Shown in pieces: positions 46,575-58,584 of a stretch of DNA of 64,000 nt (positions are counted from its first letter, which is position 1; every line of letters begins with the position of its first letter). The stretch is from Phyto melanocephala (lineage: Eukaryota; Arthropoda; Insecta; Diptera; Rhinophoridae), in NCBI GenBank assembly GCA_941918925.1, contig OW799234.1, positions 133,590,895 through 133,654,894 on the forward strand. The letters are read 5' to 3'. Under the pieces are notes generated by a model that worked only from the letters and a program-made list of their open reading frames with translations, was not told the DNA's origin and made no database searches. A program made the position numbers and the translations under genes.

Positions 46575-48020
46575 CTTGATATGTAGATGACAATCTAAGA
46601 TTTCTTTGCGACCTCCTTTGCTCTCCAGTGATTTCGAGCCTACCGATCGGTATCACTTCCTTCACTTAGTCCTGCTCTTCAAACAGCGTTTGCTGTTGAC
46701 TTGAAAATGATTTTACTCTTTCAGACTGTCGTCTCTACACCTAATATGTGCTTGCTCTTAATTCTTAATCTTCGGTCTACCTTGGAAGTGCTGGATATTT
46801 GTATGTTACATGCGCTGCTGTCTCAGCATCCTCCAGGCACATTCTATAAATATTACCATCCTCGATCTGCATCCTCGTAAAATGGTATTTGAACTTTTCA
46901 TATCCTGTATTTAAAGGAGTTATCTAGTTCATCGTATCCTGCTTAAATCTGCGCCCCTGCCAAAGAGTTTCCTGGAGTACTATACGATCCTGTTACCTAA
47001 AGCTATTCAGGGTTCTGATCCATAGTTCATTTTCAGCTATGACCACGTGACCCTATACCCACATTAGCGTCATTTCACTTATATAGGCACACTTATTGAG
47101 ATTTAGAAAACACTAAAGCATCAACTAGGATTGACCGTGAACAATCACCGCATGGATTTTATAACCCATTGGTTATAAATGCAATTAGGATTTGCTTTTC
47201 TGCATTTGACATTCCAACAGATGATCTAATGGACAATGCTAGCCAAGCATCTCTGCTTGATAGACGGACACGTTCTTACCCAGATTCAAGATGTAAAATA
47301 GGGTGAATTCAAGTGAGTAAGCACCACACTTGCCTTCTCGTCTATAACGGACCTATCTGATAAAGATTAATGAAACGATTTTCGTATCAGCAATGAAGCG
47401 CTACGTTGGCTGAAAAATAATGACAAAATCGTAACTATAATGTAAAAAATCATCTTTCAGTGTGGTATTTCTATCTATTTTTACATAATTCATTCTCTTA
47501 AACAGCATTTGAGTCTCTTAGCCTTTTTTTTATGAGGTCTAGGATTATTCTATGCTCCAAATTAGACCCAAAGCGATACTAAATGTCATTACTTTGCATC
47601 CGAATTACCGATCTTATGAATAAGTCAAACGGCAGCAATCCTTTGCTTGCTTTGGTATGTTATACTATATCGGACCATACATATACACATATACTCATGA
47701 TAGGAATCCTCTGTACATCATTTAACTTCCTCCTAATCGTCGTCGGACAGACGTAAGTAATCGTCGTTTTAACCATCACCGTGTAAGTGCAAGCGTGCAG
47801 CCTTAGTTGAAATTCATCACCTTTGACTGCAATCCCGTTTTCACTGATGCAAAATTTTCTTTGCCTTCTGTATCCTTGTTCTTATATGATTAGGTTAGTT
47901 GCGTATTTAACGTTATCCTCAGATCTTTCCACTACCTTGACACATAGATTTCGGTTCCAGAAAACATTAAGAAGTCCACTTCTATACCCTTTAGGGCTCA
48001 GAACTTCTTTGATTCGAATC
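46575..48020 (-). mobile_element. LINE 3' part with RT and RNase H relics (copy 2)
   Basis: On the minus strand from the right: SPKGYRSGLLNVFWNRNL and AVKGDEFQLRL (47830-48000), then KLNDVQRIPIMSI and LLPFDLFIRSV (about 47600-47740), which fit the reverse transcriptase thumb ('LnkvQR...PidlhI...a'). The region 46575-47350 aligns block by block with 26731-27600, including the SIKxxxxCLAS-equivalent segment (AGCATCTCTGCTTGATAGAC is identical in both) and the Cys-rich tail CCTCCAGGCA.ATTCTA. Heavily frameshifted. Same family and orientation as copy 1. Confidence 0.75.
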
Positions 48021-48584
48021 TGGGTTAAAGAAAACGATTTAAAATTACATTTCTTTCAAATAATACAATAATTTCATTAATATAACTTTTCTTCTATGTA
48101 TCTTTTTTTCTACTTATAAACGCCTACTGGTAAGGCAATACTGTGTTTGCTTTGACCTTAATAATTTCCACTAACCTTTCTCTAAAAGAAACTTTTTCTT
48201 GCTGTAGTCGAAGATTCAAATTTATAACTTATAGAATGGGAATAGAATTTTTAAAACAATTGTTTGACAAACTGTAAGTTGGTTAAACATTGTCAGTTGA
48301 AAAAAGGCCAAAAAATTAACATAAGAAATTAAATAAAATTTGCATATCAAATAAATAACTGCAGCAGTAATAACAACATTAATACCAATCATTACATTAA
48401 CCAACAACAACATCAGAAGTAGCAGCAGCAGCAGAAACATCAATATTACCAGCTTACAACAGCAAGTAGGTGAAATGTCATTGAACTCGCAACTGAAGTT
48501 TGTGTGTTTTTTTGAAGTTAATGTCGTACAATAGTTTTTCATAGCAGACGCTTTGGCGCAGTAGTAGTGCACAAACAGAGCAAC
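48021..48584. other. Non-coding stretch with CAGCAG run
   Basis: AGCAGCAGCAGCAG near 48421-48433 and CAACAA patches. The 116-codon minus-strand frame across 48222-48572 is a by-product of these (Leu runs) and not credible as a gene. Confidence 0.5.
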
Positions 48585-48700
48585 GACGTCTCAGTCAAGC
48601 TACCAGCGAACGACTTAAACAACACACACAAACTAATATTCGTATACAAAATTGTTGTATTTTTGCAACAGAAAAAAGTTGAAAAAAAATATATTTAAAA
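48585..48700 (+). promoter_or_regulatory. Candidate fly core promoter / 5' UTR start
   Basis: GACGTCTCAGTCAAGC contains a TCAGTC initiator (A at 48593) matching the insect Inr TCAGTY. It is followed by TACCAGCGAACGACTTAAAC, which resembles the downstream CSARCSSAACGS element but at about +11 rather than +18. Sequence from 48545 to 48625 is more balanced than its surroundings, and the leader is CAACA/AAAAA-rich like fly 5' UTRs. ATGs at 48706 and 48780 start only short frames. No TATA box is seen. This is inference from motif and composition only. Confidence 0.3.
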
Positions 48701-49479
48701 CCAACATGAAAATGATTAAAATTCAACAAGAAAAAAAAATTAAAAGTGCCATTGCCAAGAAAAACACTACATCACTAAAAATGACTCCCTTATAGAAATG
48801 CAAACCGCAATCAACTTGGCAAAAAAAAGTGACCCACCAACAACTTTCGAGAAGAGTTACTGGATGGATTTCAGCAATGAATGAAGAATGTTACATATTT
48901 TACATTTCAGCAACTTTGTTTCCCTTTGCTGTTGCATATACATTTTTTTTCTGCGTTTTTTGTGGCCTTAACTAAAATAAAAAAGAGGGAAATCTTATCT
49001 TAAGCTGCATTTATGTTTATTCTGCATTTTCTGTTGATGTTGTTTATTTTTTAAATGCAATTATTTCGATTTTGTTTATTTAATTTCTATAGGATTATAG
49101 GAGTGAGATCTGAAAATTGCTTTCGAAAAAAAAACATCGTTTAACGTTTAAGACTAGCAGTTGTTCGGCATTGGCTTTTCGAATAATAGCAGTTGAAATC
49201 GAGATTTTTTTTAGAGATTCACAAATGAAGATTGTGGAAATTACAAAGACTTAAGACTTCCCTTCCATATATGTAGAGCGAATTATAAAAAATTTGGTCG
49301 AAGCATTATGAAATGACGATTTGCTCAGGAAAAACGTGTTAGCTGATCGCCATAATTCATGTTTCTGACTTTAGAATCGGTAATGCGCAAAAATTTGTCA
49401 ATGTTTTATAAAGTCTTGGCGAGAATCTCGATATTGAGAAAGTGAAGGAGATTCTGAAACTGAGTATGCCAAAAACTTG
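48701..49479. other. Non-coding stretch, nothing recognised
   Basis: No convincing coding exon or splice donor seen downstream of the candidate promoter. Confidence 0.4.
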
Positions 49480-49840
49480 AAGACTAACTAGTGTATTAAC
49501 AAATTAGAAGAAGCTGAGAATTTATCTAGGCTGAATTAAACCGTCGAATGAGACGACAAGCGAAGAAGAGGATGAGACTTTGGAACACTACCTTTGTCAA
49601 TGTCTTGCGTTTATCCGTATGAGACACGAACATTTTAACGTACAATATCTAGGGAATTAAAATTGAATATACCTAAAGAATTACAATGAATAGACTAGTT
49701 TTTTTTACTAGTCGGAAAATAATGGTTTTAGCAGGGGAATTTTAATTTCTTTAGGGCGCTTAATATGCCAATTTCAACATAAACTTGTCATATATATGGA
49801 CCTTTAGTGCTCATTTCTTCAACCTAACCTAACCTGATTA
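49480..49840 (+). mobile_element. LINE 3' end with SINE-like tail
   Basis: On the plus strand TSEEEDETLEHYLCQCLAFI and RMRHEHF (about 49555-49635) match the Cys/His C terminus of RNase-H LINEs ('C..C...dET.eHll..C..f...R'). Untranslated sequence follows with ATGCCAATTTCAACATAAAC, TTGTCA...GGACCTTTAGTGCTC and a final AACCTAACCTAACC (to about 49835). That terminal segment resembles the tail of the SINE at 23214-23453 (ATGCCAATTGGGCATAAG, CTTGTCG, TTTTAGTGCCC, CTAACCTAACC). Confidence 0.7.
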
Positions 49841-51400
49841 CCATAGCTTGTCACAACAATTGGGACGTCGCTCAATTTCGAATATATAAAACACTAAACA
49901 TCTTTGGAGTTGTCATAAATCTGTATAGAATAAACTTTTGCTTTTTTTTCATCTGATAAAATGCACTACTTTTTAGACAACTTTTCAATTCACCGCCCCA
50001 TATAACTGCTAAAACTGAAACTGTGTTGCACATGCACTTTGGATGGAGTTTTATTTTTATTTCAAAAACAACACAACCAAAGTTGTACGACAGTTTTATG
50101 TTTACTTTATTTATGCGTTTAAGTGTTCAAGTATTGCTGCAGTTGCATGTTGGTGTATGTGTGTGCTTTTGCTTTTTGTTTATGCTGCTACACTTGGGTT
50201 CAATGCACTCAATTTGGCATACATTTGACAATTTTGTTTGTTTTTGTTTTTGTATTATGTATTTTAATTTTTGCATTTGTTTACTTATTCATCTTAAAAT
50301 GATAATATCATGTTTGATGTTGTTGTTGTAATCTTTTTTCTTTCTCACAGCTCTTTGGCTTTTATTGTTGTTTACATTAAATATTTACTTATTAGTGTAG
50401 TTCGGTGTTGTTGTTGCTGTATTAGTTGCTTTGGCAAGTCCGCAATATAAGCTAATTTTGTATCTTGTTTTGGTTATTGTTGTTGTAGTTGTTGTTGCTG
50501 CAATACAATAAAAAACAAAAACGGAAATATAAAAACGTGTGCGTTTTTCAGGAGAAAATGTCAGATCGAAGAACTTAAGACTGGGGTATCGACTTTAAGA
50601 TGTGATAAGTAGATTATTTAATCAGGCATTAACTAACTTGCAGACTAAATGCTCTATTAAAATTTGGTTTGATATCTGCATATACAAAAATTCAAGTTTA
50701 ATTTTTTGTATTGAAACAGCATATAATACTACATAATCTTATTACATGTGTATGTTTGTACGCTTGAATATCTAGTCTGTGAATCTTAACTTTTTAATAA
50801 CTTACAGTTTTTTAAAATTAAAATTATGTAAATTATGCAAAAGACCTTAGCATTTTTTTAAAGGAACATACGAAGAAATAAGCTTTCAGCTGATCTACTT
50901 TCTGGGTGAAATTTAATGTTGATTATATTTTATTTTTATTTTTCTCAAAAATTATTTCGTTTTGTGTTCAGTGAAGGACATAAAATAGAACGAGCATTAA
51001 AGATCTTTTCAAAAAGTTAACTTAAAACATAAAATGCGAACAGTACGAGTATTTAGGCATTTTTATTTTTTTTATGTATTTTTGTGACTTGATATGAGTA
51101 AATATTTATGTTGTAATTGGAGATTCTCAAATGGCTTTTAAGTGCTTGACAAATATGATTAATTTTTGTTTTAGTTTAATTTCAAGTTTCAATATTTTTG
51201 TAGTTTACAATAATGTAGGTCTTGTATAATGGCACTTGTTTTATTAATAGAACTAGATTTTAAGAATTTTAAAAATTATTTAAGAGTTGTTTATACGAAA
51301 AAATATCATAATTTAATATATATATTTTTTTGCTTTATTTTCAGGTAAGTGGAGTTCATATTATTTCGTATGAAAAAATTGTAAGTATTGATATCATGCT
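49841..51400. other. Non-coding stretch, nothing recognised
   Basis: GTTGTTGTT and related TTG runs at 50320-50500; open frames at 50023-50331 are Cys/Phe/Leu-rich with TTTTGTTTG composition and are not credible genes. Confidence 0.5.
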
Positions 51401-51612
51401 AAACAAGTAAGAGTGATATATTTAGCCGTGCCGAATCTGATAATACCCTTCACCATCATATGAATAGGCATAATGACCACATCGCAGCTTAACTTAAATT
51501 TGATACTCATATTGATGGGCTTAAAAAAATTTGATCCGCCATCGACAAATGAACCATAAGCCTTATACTGATATAATAGAAACGCCACTACTATTGTAAA
51601 CAACCGTTTAAT
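51401..51612 (-). mobile_element. DINE-like 3' end fragment
   Basis: AAACAAGTAAGAGTGATATA then TTTAGCCGTGCCGAATCTGA is the reversed 3' terminus. The following CCATCATATGAATAGGCATA, CCACATCGCAGCTTAAC and AAATTTGATCCGCCATC match the element at 58585 (subfamily mark). The 5' part is missing. Confidence 0.7.
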
Positions 51613-53612
51613 AGTTCTTCTTCATATAACGCAGACAAGAGGGAAGCGATATTAAATTCTTGCGTAAAGTACGTATACATGGAGGCTAAGTTACGTTACT
51701 GGGGTAGAAAAGCTACAGAAATACAAAAGATATAGAATCACAAGGTAAACATCATTCTTCTTAAAAACATTAGATCAAATCGTTGGAAAAATGGCGATGA
51801 TGAGATCTGGACAACGAACCTACATTAGGCCAGCCATACAGAAAGTTGCTTATTATATATTGTAGATATATCCTTTGACTTAAGCGTATGGTAGGTAGGT
51901 AGGTAAGGCTGGTGCAAAGTTACCCTCACACCTTTACTCGGAGACCATTACGGTCCATTGTGACTTAATTGTGACTTCTGTATCTAGCTTTAAAAAACGT
52001 CATAAGTTTGGTTTTCTTAGAGCAATTTGAGCTAATCCAGGACCAAATTGCTTGGATTTAGGAAAAGTTGAATATATTGCGAGCCAATTTGCAATCCAAA
52101 TATTTAGATTCTGCAATCGAATGTTCTTTTGTAATCATACAAGTTTTATTACTGGAATCATTTCAAACTTAATTAGGCAGCCACAATCATGTTATTGTAC
52201 CACCACAACTAAATATTACAATTGACAATAGTTTTTGTTATAAATTATTTAAAACCATATATTGACAGGAAGTTCCTACAATAAACGCACTATGGACGAT
52301 ATAAATAAAAAAGATTATTAGACAACAATTGCGCTAACTGAGCAAGGTTGGATGAGTGAGCCAGAACTGTGCTTAAATGATATTCGACAATTTGTCTGAA
52401 GTTTTTTGAAGTAATAGTTTGTGGCAAATAGGGATCGCTTCGTAAACAGCCCAAGACCGATAATAGTTTAAGGAAAAAAATTATTTAAATTCTTTTAATT
52501 AATTAATTGATTAAAAAATAGAAATCATAATAATAATTAACATTTATTATTTAGTTACCCTTTATTTCGTATGCTTAACTATCCATCTGTCTTACTTTTA
52601 AGTTACATGAGTAGTTGTTGTAAGTAGTTTTGCGAAACTAAGAATTGTGAACACCTTTAGCATAAACTTATCTTTTTATATCCATATACATACATACAGA
52701 CAGACAGGCGTATGTATGTACATATGCATAGACATATTTTTCAAGTATATAAATAGATACATACATATTTTTAATTTTGACTGTCTGCATGTTGGCTTAA
52801 AATGTTTCTTCTTCTGTAGAGTGTAAAGTTTTATTTTCAACTTTTACAGTTAATTTTATACTTTAGAAAGTTTTATTGATTTTTGTTTGTAGGCTTCTGT
52901 TTATATTTTATTTCTTTTTTTGCTTCTTCCACTTTTCGTTTTATTTTGTGGTGTTAATAAGATTTTTTGATTGATTTTTTGTTGGTGAAATTTCTTTTAA
53001 TAGGCCTACTAAACAGGAAAAAAACTTAAATAAATTAAGTGATTATAATATACATACGTCTTTTTTTTCTTACTGCATTTTGTTTTTACAAAGAGAAAAT
53101 GATTTATGGCTTAAAGAGAAGATGATTAAGATCATGAAGAGGCTTTGCGTATTTTTTGTGTTTGTTTTTATGTTTAATGTTAAATTAAAATAAAATAGGA
53201 TAGAAAGTAAATATTTTCTATTACAATTTATCAATTGTTTTAAAAGTATTGGTCTTCAATTGATTTTTATAGAAATTAAGCAGTTTTAAAAGTTGAAAGG
53301 AATAACTTTATTGTATTTAATTGGAAAATACAATGAGTAGTTATTCGTTTTCCGGTAGTCATTGAAATGTAACTAAACCTTTTTTCAAATATTTCAAGTT
53401 ATTCCTCAGCAAACAGTTAAATTGTTTTTAAGTCCTTAACTGATGTTCTTTTTAGATGGCTAGACATCCTTTAACAGATTGACGCAATATGTAGGAATGA
53501 TGTCGTTGATGATAGCATCCATGGAATTCTCTTCTCTGCTACTAATATTACAGTTATTGCATTTAATTATTAATTTGCTTGAAATAAATGAACAAATGAG
53601 CAAAAGTGCTCT
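51613..53612. other. Non-coding stretch, nothing firm
   Basis: A GGTAGGTAGGTAGG run at about 51890-51905 followed by CATTACGGTCCATTGTGACT may be a reversed SINE/LINE tail. A piece with RSGQRTYIRPAIQKVAYY at about 51800-51860 was considered retroelement-derived but not assigned. Otherwise AT-rich. Confidence 0.4.
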
Positions 53613-55554
53613 TTAACCCATTTCGCTCCGCTGTTCGATTTTTCGAACAGTAAAAATCATCTTTTTTCAAAAAAATATTTATGTATGAAAAAGTTCAAAT
53701 CTAATGTAAATCTTGATATTAGTGTTAAGTCTCATATCTTAGCACATACAAAAAAAATTTCTGCTTATGACCAACCCCTTCCTTCCCAATGCTAGGGGAA
53801 AATTTCCGTAACCCTTATTTTTAGACACTTTTTTAATAAATTTTTAAAAATATTAAAAAATAATAAAATGAAAAAATAAAGATAAGGAATTATTGCCATT
53901 ATATGTAGGTATTTTATAAACTATAAAACAAACGTGTTGTATTCATATGTTTGACTCCATTTATGTGTAAACTTGACTGTTCGAAATTTCGAACGTTGGC
54001 GCTTATCCTATAGCTACTGACTGACGATGTTACTTGACTGACATTTCTTATTATTTATGTATTATATGACGCGCATTATATATAAACATATGCCTCTTGG
54101 TTATATTCTTGGTTTGTCGATTATTCTAACTTTTTATAATCAATTTTTTTTATTAAAAGGTAAATATTTCATGTGTTTTATAGTAAATAATAGTGATTTT
54201 CGAGTGTTTTGTGGGTTTTATGTAGTGTTTTTTTGTGCCTCGCATTTGTAAGTATTAGTACACGTAAAAAACTTTTGTCTATGAAGTATTTGGACCAAAT
54301 AATAGCCAGTTGGTTTGATGATGACAGGGATATTAATTTTGTGAATATATTTCCTCCTGACCTCCGAGTCGACGAATGTTTAGATGAAGAAATAATTAAT
54401 GACGATGAAATAGCCTTGAATATAAAACCGAATCCTTTGAACGAGGTTGCTGGTTTTGTTGAAATTGAAACTGATAGAAATGAAATAGAAGACAGTGGCT
54501 ATCCTTAATTTGGCGAAGATGCGGGACCTTCAACATCGAAGAAGCCTCGATTCGAATGCAAGCCTCTTCGTTGTCTGATAAAGGGTTTTGTGCTTCGGGA
54601 ACCGTTCATTCCAATCGACTGGCTGGTGGATCCGCTAAATTAAAAACCGGTAAAAAATGCCCAAGGGGTGATTATGATTATGCATTTGATGTCACACAAA
54701 AAAATCTTGCTATGCAGATGGCAAGACAATAAAGAGGTCACCATGGCAAAAAATTTTTATCAAGTGTTGCCTTTGCACAATGTCGACATCAAAAACCAAC
54801 CCCGAAGCTGGTAAATATATGTATATGTATAAGCAATGTTACACAATTATAACAAGGGCATGGAAGGTGTGGATTTACACGACAATGCAGTCCAGAACTA
54901 CAGAATAAATATACGTGGAAAGAAATGATATTGGCCTTTGTGGTGCAGTACTTTAAATTTGGCAGTTGTAAATGCTTGGAAATTACATTGTTTGATTCCA
55001 AAATATGTGAAACCGATGAGTCAAAAAGAATTCAAAATCTTTGTGACGGAAGCTCCTCTTTTGACTGACAGGAAAGAAACTACCAATGATGATGTCAACG
55101 ATAAGGAATATATACCAGCAAATCTTCCAAAAATTGTGGTAAAATATGTTATAATCAGAAATAAAGAGGGGAAACATAAGCGTTGTTGGGATGTGGAAAG
55201 CCAACAATTTATATGTGCGATTTTTGTTTCGATTATTACCTTCTATTTTATGATTTCTTAACATTCAAAATATTATTTTCTGTTAAATTGAACCACTTTT
55301 GTACCATTTGATTTGAAGCAAATAAAATAACTTAATAAAATAGCAAATAAATCCAAAATTTTCACTTATATACAAAGCTGACATATAGACTAAGCGCCAG
55401 AGTTCGAAATTTCGAACAGTCTTTTCTTGGAAAATGGAAAATAGGAAATTTTTTTTGATCAGATTTTTTAAATCAGTGGGTCCTAATTACCCTAAAAAGC
55501 AACTTTTTTTATAATAAATAAATAAAAAAATAATTTCGGAGCGAAATGGGTTAA
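53613..55554 (+). mobile_element. Internally deleted piggyBac-like element
   Basis: The ends are CCCATTTCGCTCCG (53617-53630) and its exact complement CGGAGCGAAATGGG (55537-55550), each flanked by TTAA (53613-53616, 55551-55554). TTAA duplication and CCC...GGG tips are diagnostic of piggyBac. A second, internal inverted repeat, CTGTTCGAAATTTCGAAC with GGCGCTTA (53977-54006) and its complement (55391-55419), lies inside, a subterminal arrangement also known in this superfamily. The element is 1934 bp, shorter than typical autonomous copies, and encodes a broken transposase (54281-55261). Confidence 0.93.
54281..55261 (+). pseudogene. piggyBac-like transposase, deleted and stop-ridden
   Basis: The N terminus from ATG 54281 is acidic (MKYLDQIIASWFDDD, then IFPPDLRVDECLDEEII), as in piggyBac proteins, with an in-frame stop at 54506. 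GEDAGPSTSKKPRFE continues past it. After WLVDPLN the frame breaks and resumes at CPRGDYDYAFD and RWQDNKEVTM (about 54660-54760), followed by GVDLHDNAVQNYRINIRG, K-K-stop-YWPLW (about 54860-54940) and LAVVNAWKLH, MSQKEFK (54961-55030). These match the C-terminal third of the DDE_Tnp_1_7 domain. The central block that should carry the first two catalytic Asp residues is deleted; the C-terminal Cys-rich finger is reduced to a few Cys. Confidence 0.9.
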
Positions 55555-56343
55555 GGATAATTAAAATTACCCATAGCATTTGACATTTCCTCAGTGTACC
55601 ATGTATCTTATGTAATTAAGAGAAAACTGAATAAAAAGATATAGAAGCTACGTACGAAGGGTTTATAATAAAGTTAACAATTATACCACTAAGACCTATT
55701 AACATAGTATTCAGTTAAATAAATTTAACGTAAAAGTTTACTAACTTTCAGTTATCTTAAACTTCAGTTTTAACTATAAATTAAAACTGTTCGTTAACAA
55801 TAGGCAGAAGTTAGTTAACTTCTAGTTATCAATTATTATGAATGAATTTCAAAAAGAAGAAGAAATGTATACATAAATATAAATTCTTAATGGGTGCTAA
55901 TAAATTATTTAAAATTGCATGTATTTTGAAATAATTTTTGCTATAAATTTAACAATTCTCATATCTCATGAAAAACTCTGCATCAGGTAAATTCAAATGA
56001 TCCATTCGACTTCTGTGGTTATATTTTTTGTTCATACCATAAGAAATATTTACTTTATAATTAAATTATACAAATGTGTAAATCTTTTTAATCGTAGAGG
56101 CATCTTTCAATTGTTAAAAAATAGCAAAAAAATAATATATTTAAATTCAAACATCAAATATTTTCTTTCAGTTAAAAACTTAAACGCCAAATAGTGCTCG
56201 GTTAAATTAAACTGAAATTTGGCAAAATAATCTAAAAGTTATAAGATAACTGAGCTTTGTGTTAATGGGTTTTGGCTAACCAAGGTTTAAATTTTGAGCT
56301 TAGTGTTACCTGTAGGTTAATTTTTTTATTGTTAACGGCCCTA
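55555..56343. other. Non-coding, possible degraded MITE rich in GTTAAC
   Basis: GTTCGTTAACAATAGG near 55790 and the reversed GGCCGTTAACAATAAA at 56326-56341 suggest inverted ends of an old element, and CAGTTATCTTA occurs on both strands (about 55750; 56243, reversed). The match is too patchy for a firm boundary. Confidence 0.35.
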
Positions 56344-56429
56344 AAAAAGAATTATATTAAAGTTAATTATCTATCATCTCATTTGTAGCTACTAAAAGTT
56401 CCGTCAAAATAGATTACGACTTTACATCC

Positions 56430-56675
56430 TTTAAAATCATTTCTTAATGTTATGTTTTTTAGAAATCAATTTTTTTATGCAAATTGGGTTTACATCCATT
56501 AATCCATCTGCTGATAAAATATTATAGCAATAATGGTTTTAGTTATGGAGATAACACTGTGTACATTTTATCGTATGTAGCAGTGTTATGTACATTTTTA
56601 TTTATTCAAAAGTAATAAAAACGCTCTCCTGTAAAATTTTTTGTTTTTGTAACATACGATAATTTCGCGCACAGG
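56430..56675. mobile_element. MITE copy 2 of the 46351 family
   Basis: Shares TTTTTAGAAATC, ACATCCATTAATCCATCTGC, AAAAGTAATAAAAACGCT and the right end GTAACATACGATAATTTCGC then GCACAGG with 46351-46574. The left terminal repeat is lost; about 30 extra bases (TATCGTATGTAGCAGTGTTA) lie in the middle. Confidence 0.75.
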
Positions 56676-58584
56676 AGTTCATTACAGAGACATGAACACC
56701 GCTATACAAAATGTTATGATCGAACTAAAAATGGCGACTCAGTAAACAAAATACTTAAAGGGCGGTATTTGCAGGCGTGGCAAAATAATAAAAAAATCAC
56801 TTTTAGAATTGTTTTTATATTATCTTTAATCCTAGAGGGTGACTGACACAATTTTTGTTTTTATGGAAGGCGAATCACTCTACTCTACAATATAACCCAC
56901 ATAAATATTTTACGAATTTTGTAAGCGTTTTCTTATTACAGAAACGAAAAATATTTCTTTTAATATATTTTCCTTTTACTTGCTGCTTCTTAAAAAAAAG
57001 TATAAAAGGCATAAATAAACTGCTTCTTGAAAGGATAAAATGAAGACGTGTTAATTGAAAAATAAAAAACCCATATAAATATCGTATATTCTACAAGCAT
57101 TTTTAGAAGCAGTTGAGCTGCTAAGTAAGCTATTCATTAAGAGCCTTTTGGCAAGCAGGCTTTTTGTTAGAGATCGACCATTTTTTTTGTTCAACAGTTA
57201 CCAAAGAATGAGATCATGTGAGCTGTGTCTTTAATTCTTTTTACTTCTTCCACCTGCCAATGCAATTAGTTTATCTGTAGAAAATATTAATTATTTATTT
57301 AATAACTCAAAAAGGGCATCACAGCAAAAATAGCAACAAGTGAAAAAATTCTGATATTGCTTGAAGGATTCTTTAAATAACTTGGAAATATGTTCCTAAT
57401 TAAATCGATTAATTTTAATAAATTATAATAATATTAAAACTCAAATATTAACAAGGATAATATGCAATTTTTTGCACTTCATGATTTTTTATTTAATTAT
57501 TAAAATAAATATTTCTGAGTTTTTAAAAATCATTACCAAAAAGCTTTCGTCAATACGAAATATAAGTCTAAAAATTTTATTTCTCAAGTCTTAAAATATA
57601 CAAAGCAAAGAAACACATCATAAGCAGTGGGAAGCAACATAAATAAAGACTAACGAAAGAAAAAAAAACTAAAAAAACTAAAAAACTTCATAATACTTAA
57701 AGTTATTTCTTTGGCCGGAATTAAAAAAAAAAAAAAAACTCGGTGACTGTGGCACTAAGTTAGTAGTGCGTTAAGTCAATGAACGCTGAAATAAAAATAT
57801 ATACACACATACATAAACATACATATAAATATATGCATGTGTATGTATATGTAAGAAAAAATATATTTATGGAAGCTTTTGCAGAAGTATGAATAGACTG
57901 CTGCTACTCTTGCGACTGATAGAGCTGCAATTGCTGCTTCGTGGGCTGCTACTGATACCACAACGACTTTGGTCAAAAACAGAAAGCATAACTTTTAAAA
58001 GCAATGACCTAAACCACAACATAACAGCTTACAACAACAATAATCATATTATTAATCTTGGATCATCGCCATTGTTATCATTGTTCTTAACTAGTTATAT
58101 CGACAACAACAACTATGAGAATATCAACAACAAAAACATCATGACCAACATTAACTAGTTAAGTTAATATCGTCATAAATATCAATTTTAAGCAACTGAG
58201 CAATAGAAAACTAAGGAATTGATAATTAGTATAATTTAATGGCTGTAACAGTACTGCAATGCAACAGAAACCCACTGCTAAATATGCACTTACGCACAAG
58301 AACATACGTGCAAAATGCATTCTTTGAAAGAAATTCTTGTTTTTTTTTATTTTTTATATTGATTAGAATATTAATTTTTATAATAATTATTTTTTTTGAG
58401 AAGAAAATAGACTCTTAGACAAATGGTGCATAACACAATGTACTTTTTAAAAATAATAATAATTAAAAATTTAATAACAGTAAATACAAATTTTTTATAT
58501 TATAAGGCTATAACATTTTTTTGACGCTATAGCACAATACATTATTAACACGATTTTTTCCCTTACTAGTAAATTATTTAAAAA
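56676..58584. other. Non-coding stretch, nothing recognised
   Basis: Poly-A tracts near 57660 and 57723; a short frame at 57889-58158 is Asn-rich (AACAAC) low complexity. No gene recognised. Confidence 0.5.

Noticed and set aside
48222..48572. 116-codon minus-strand open frame
   Set aside because: Leu-run protein produced by a CAGCAG/CAACAA repeat; no domain or conservation signal.
50023..50331. 102-codon plus-strand frame, Cys/Phe-rich
   Set aside because: Created by TTTTGTTTG/TTTGCATTTG runs; not a credible protein.
51640..51870. BEL/Pao polyprotein end (RSGQRTYIRPAIQKV)
   Set aside because: A weak resemblance over about 15 residues with no upstream integrase or reverse transcriptase; could be chance.
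57889..58158. 89-codon frame with Leu-rich start and Asn-rich end
   Set aside because: Composition follows CTGCTGC and AACAAC repeats; no domain visible.
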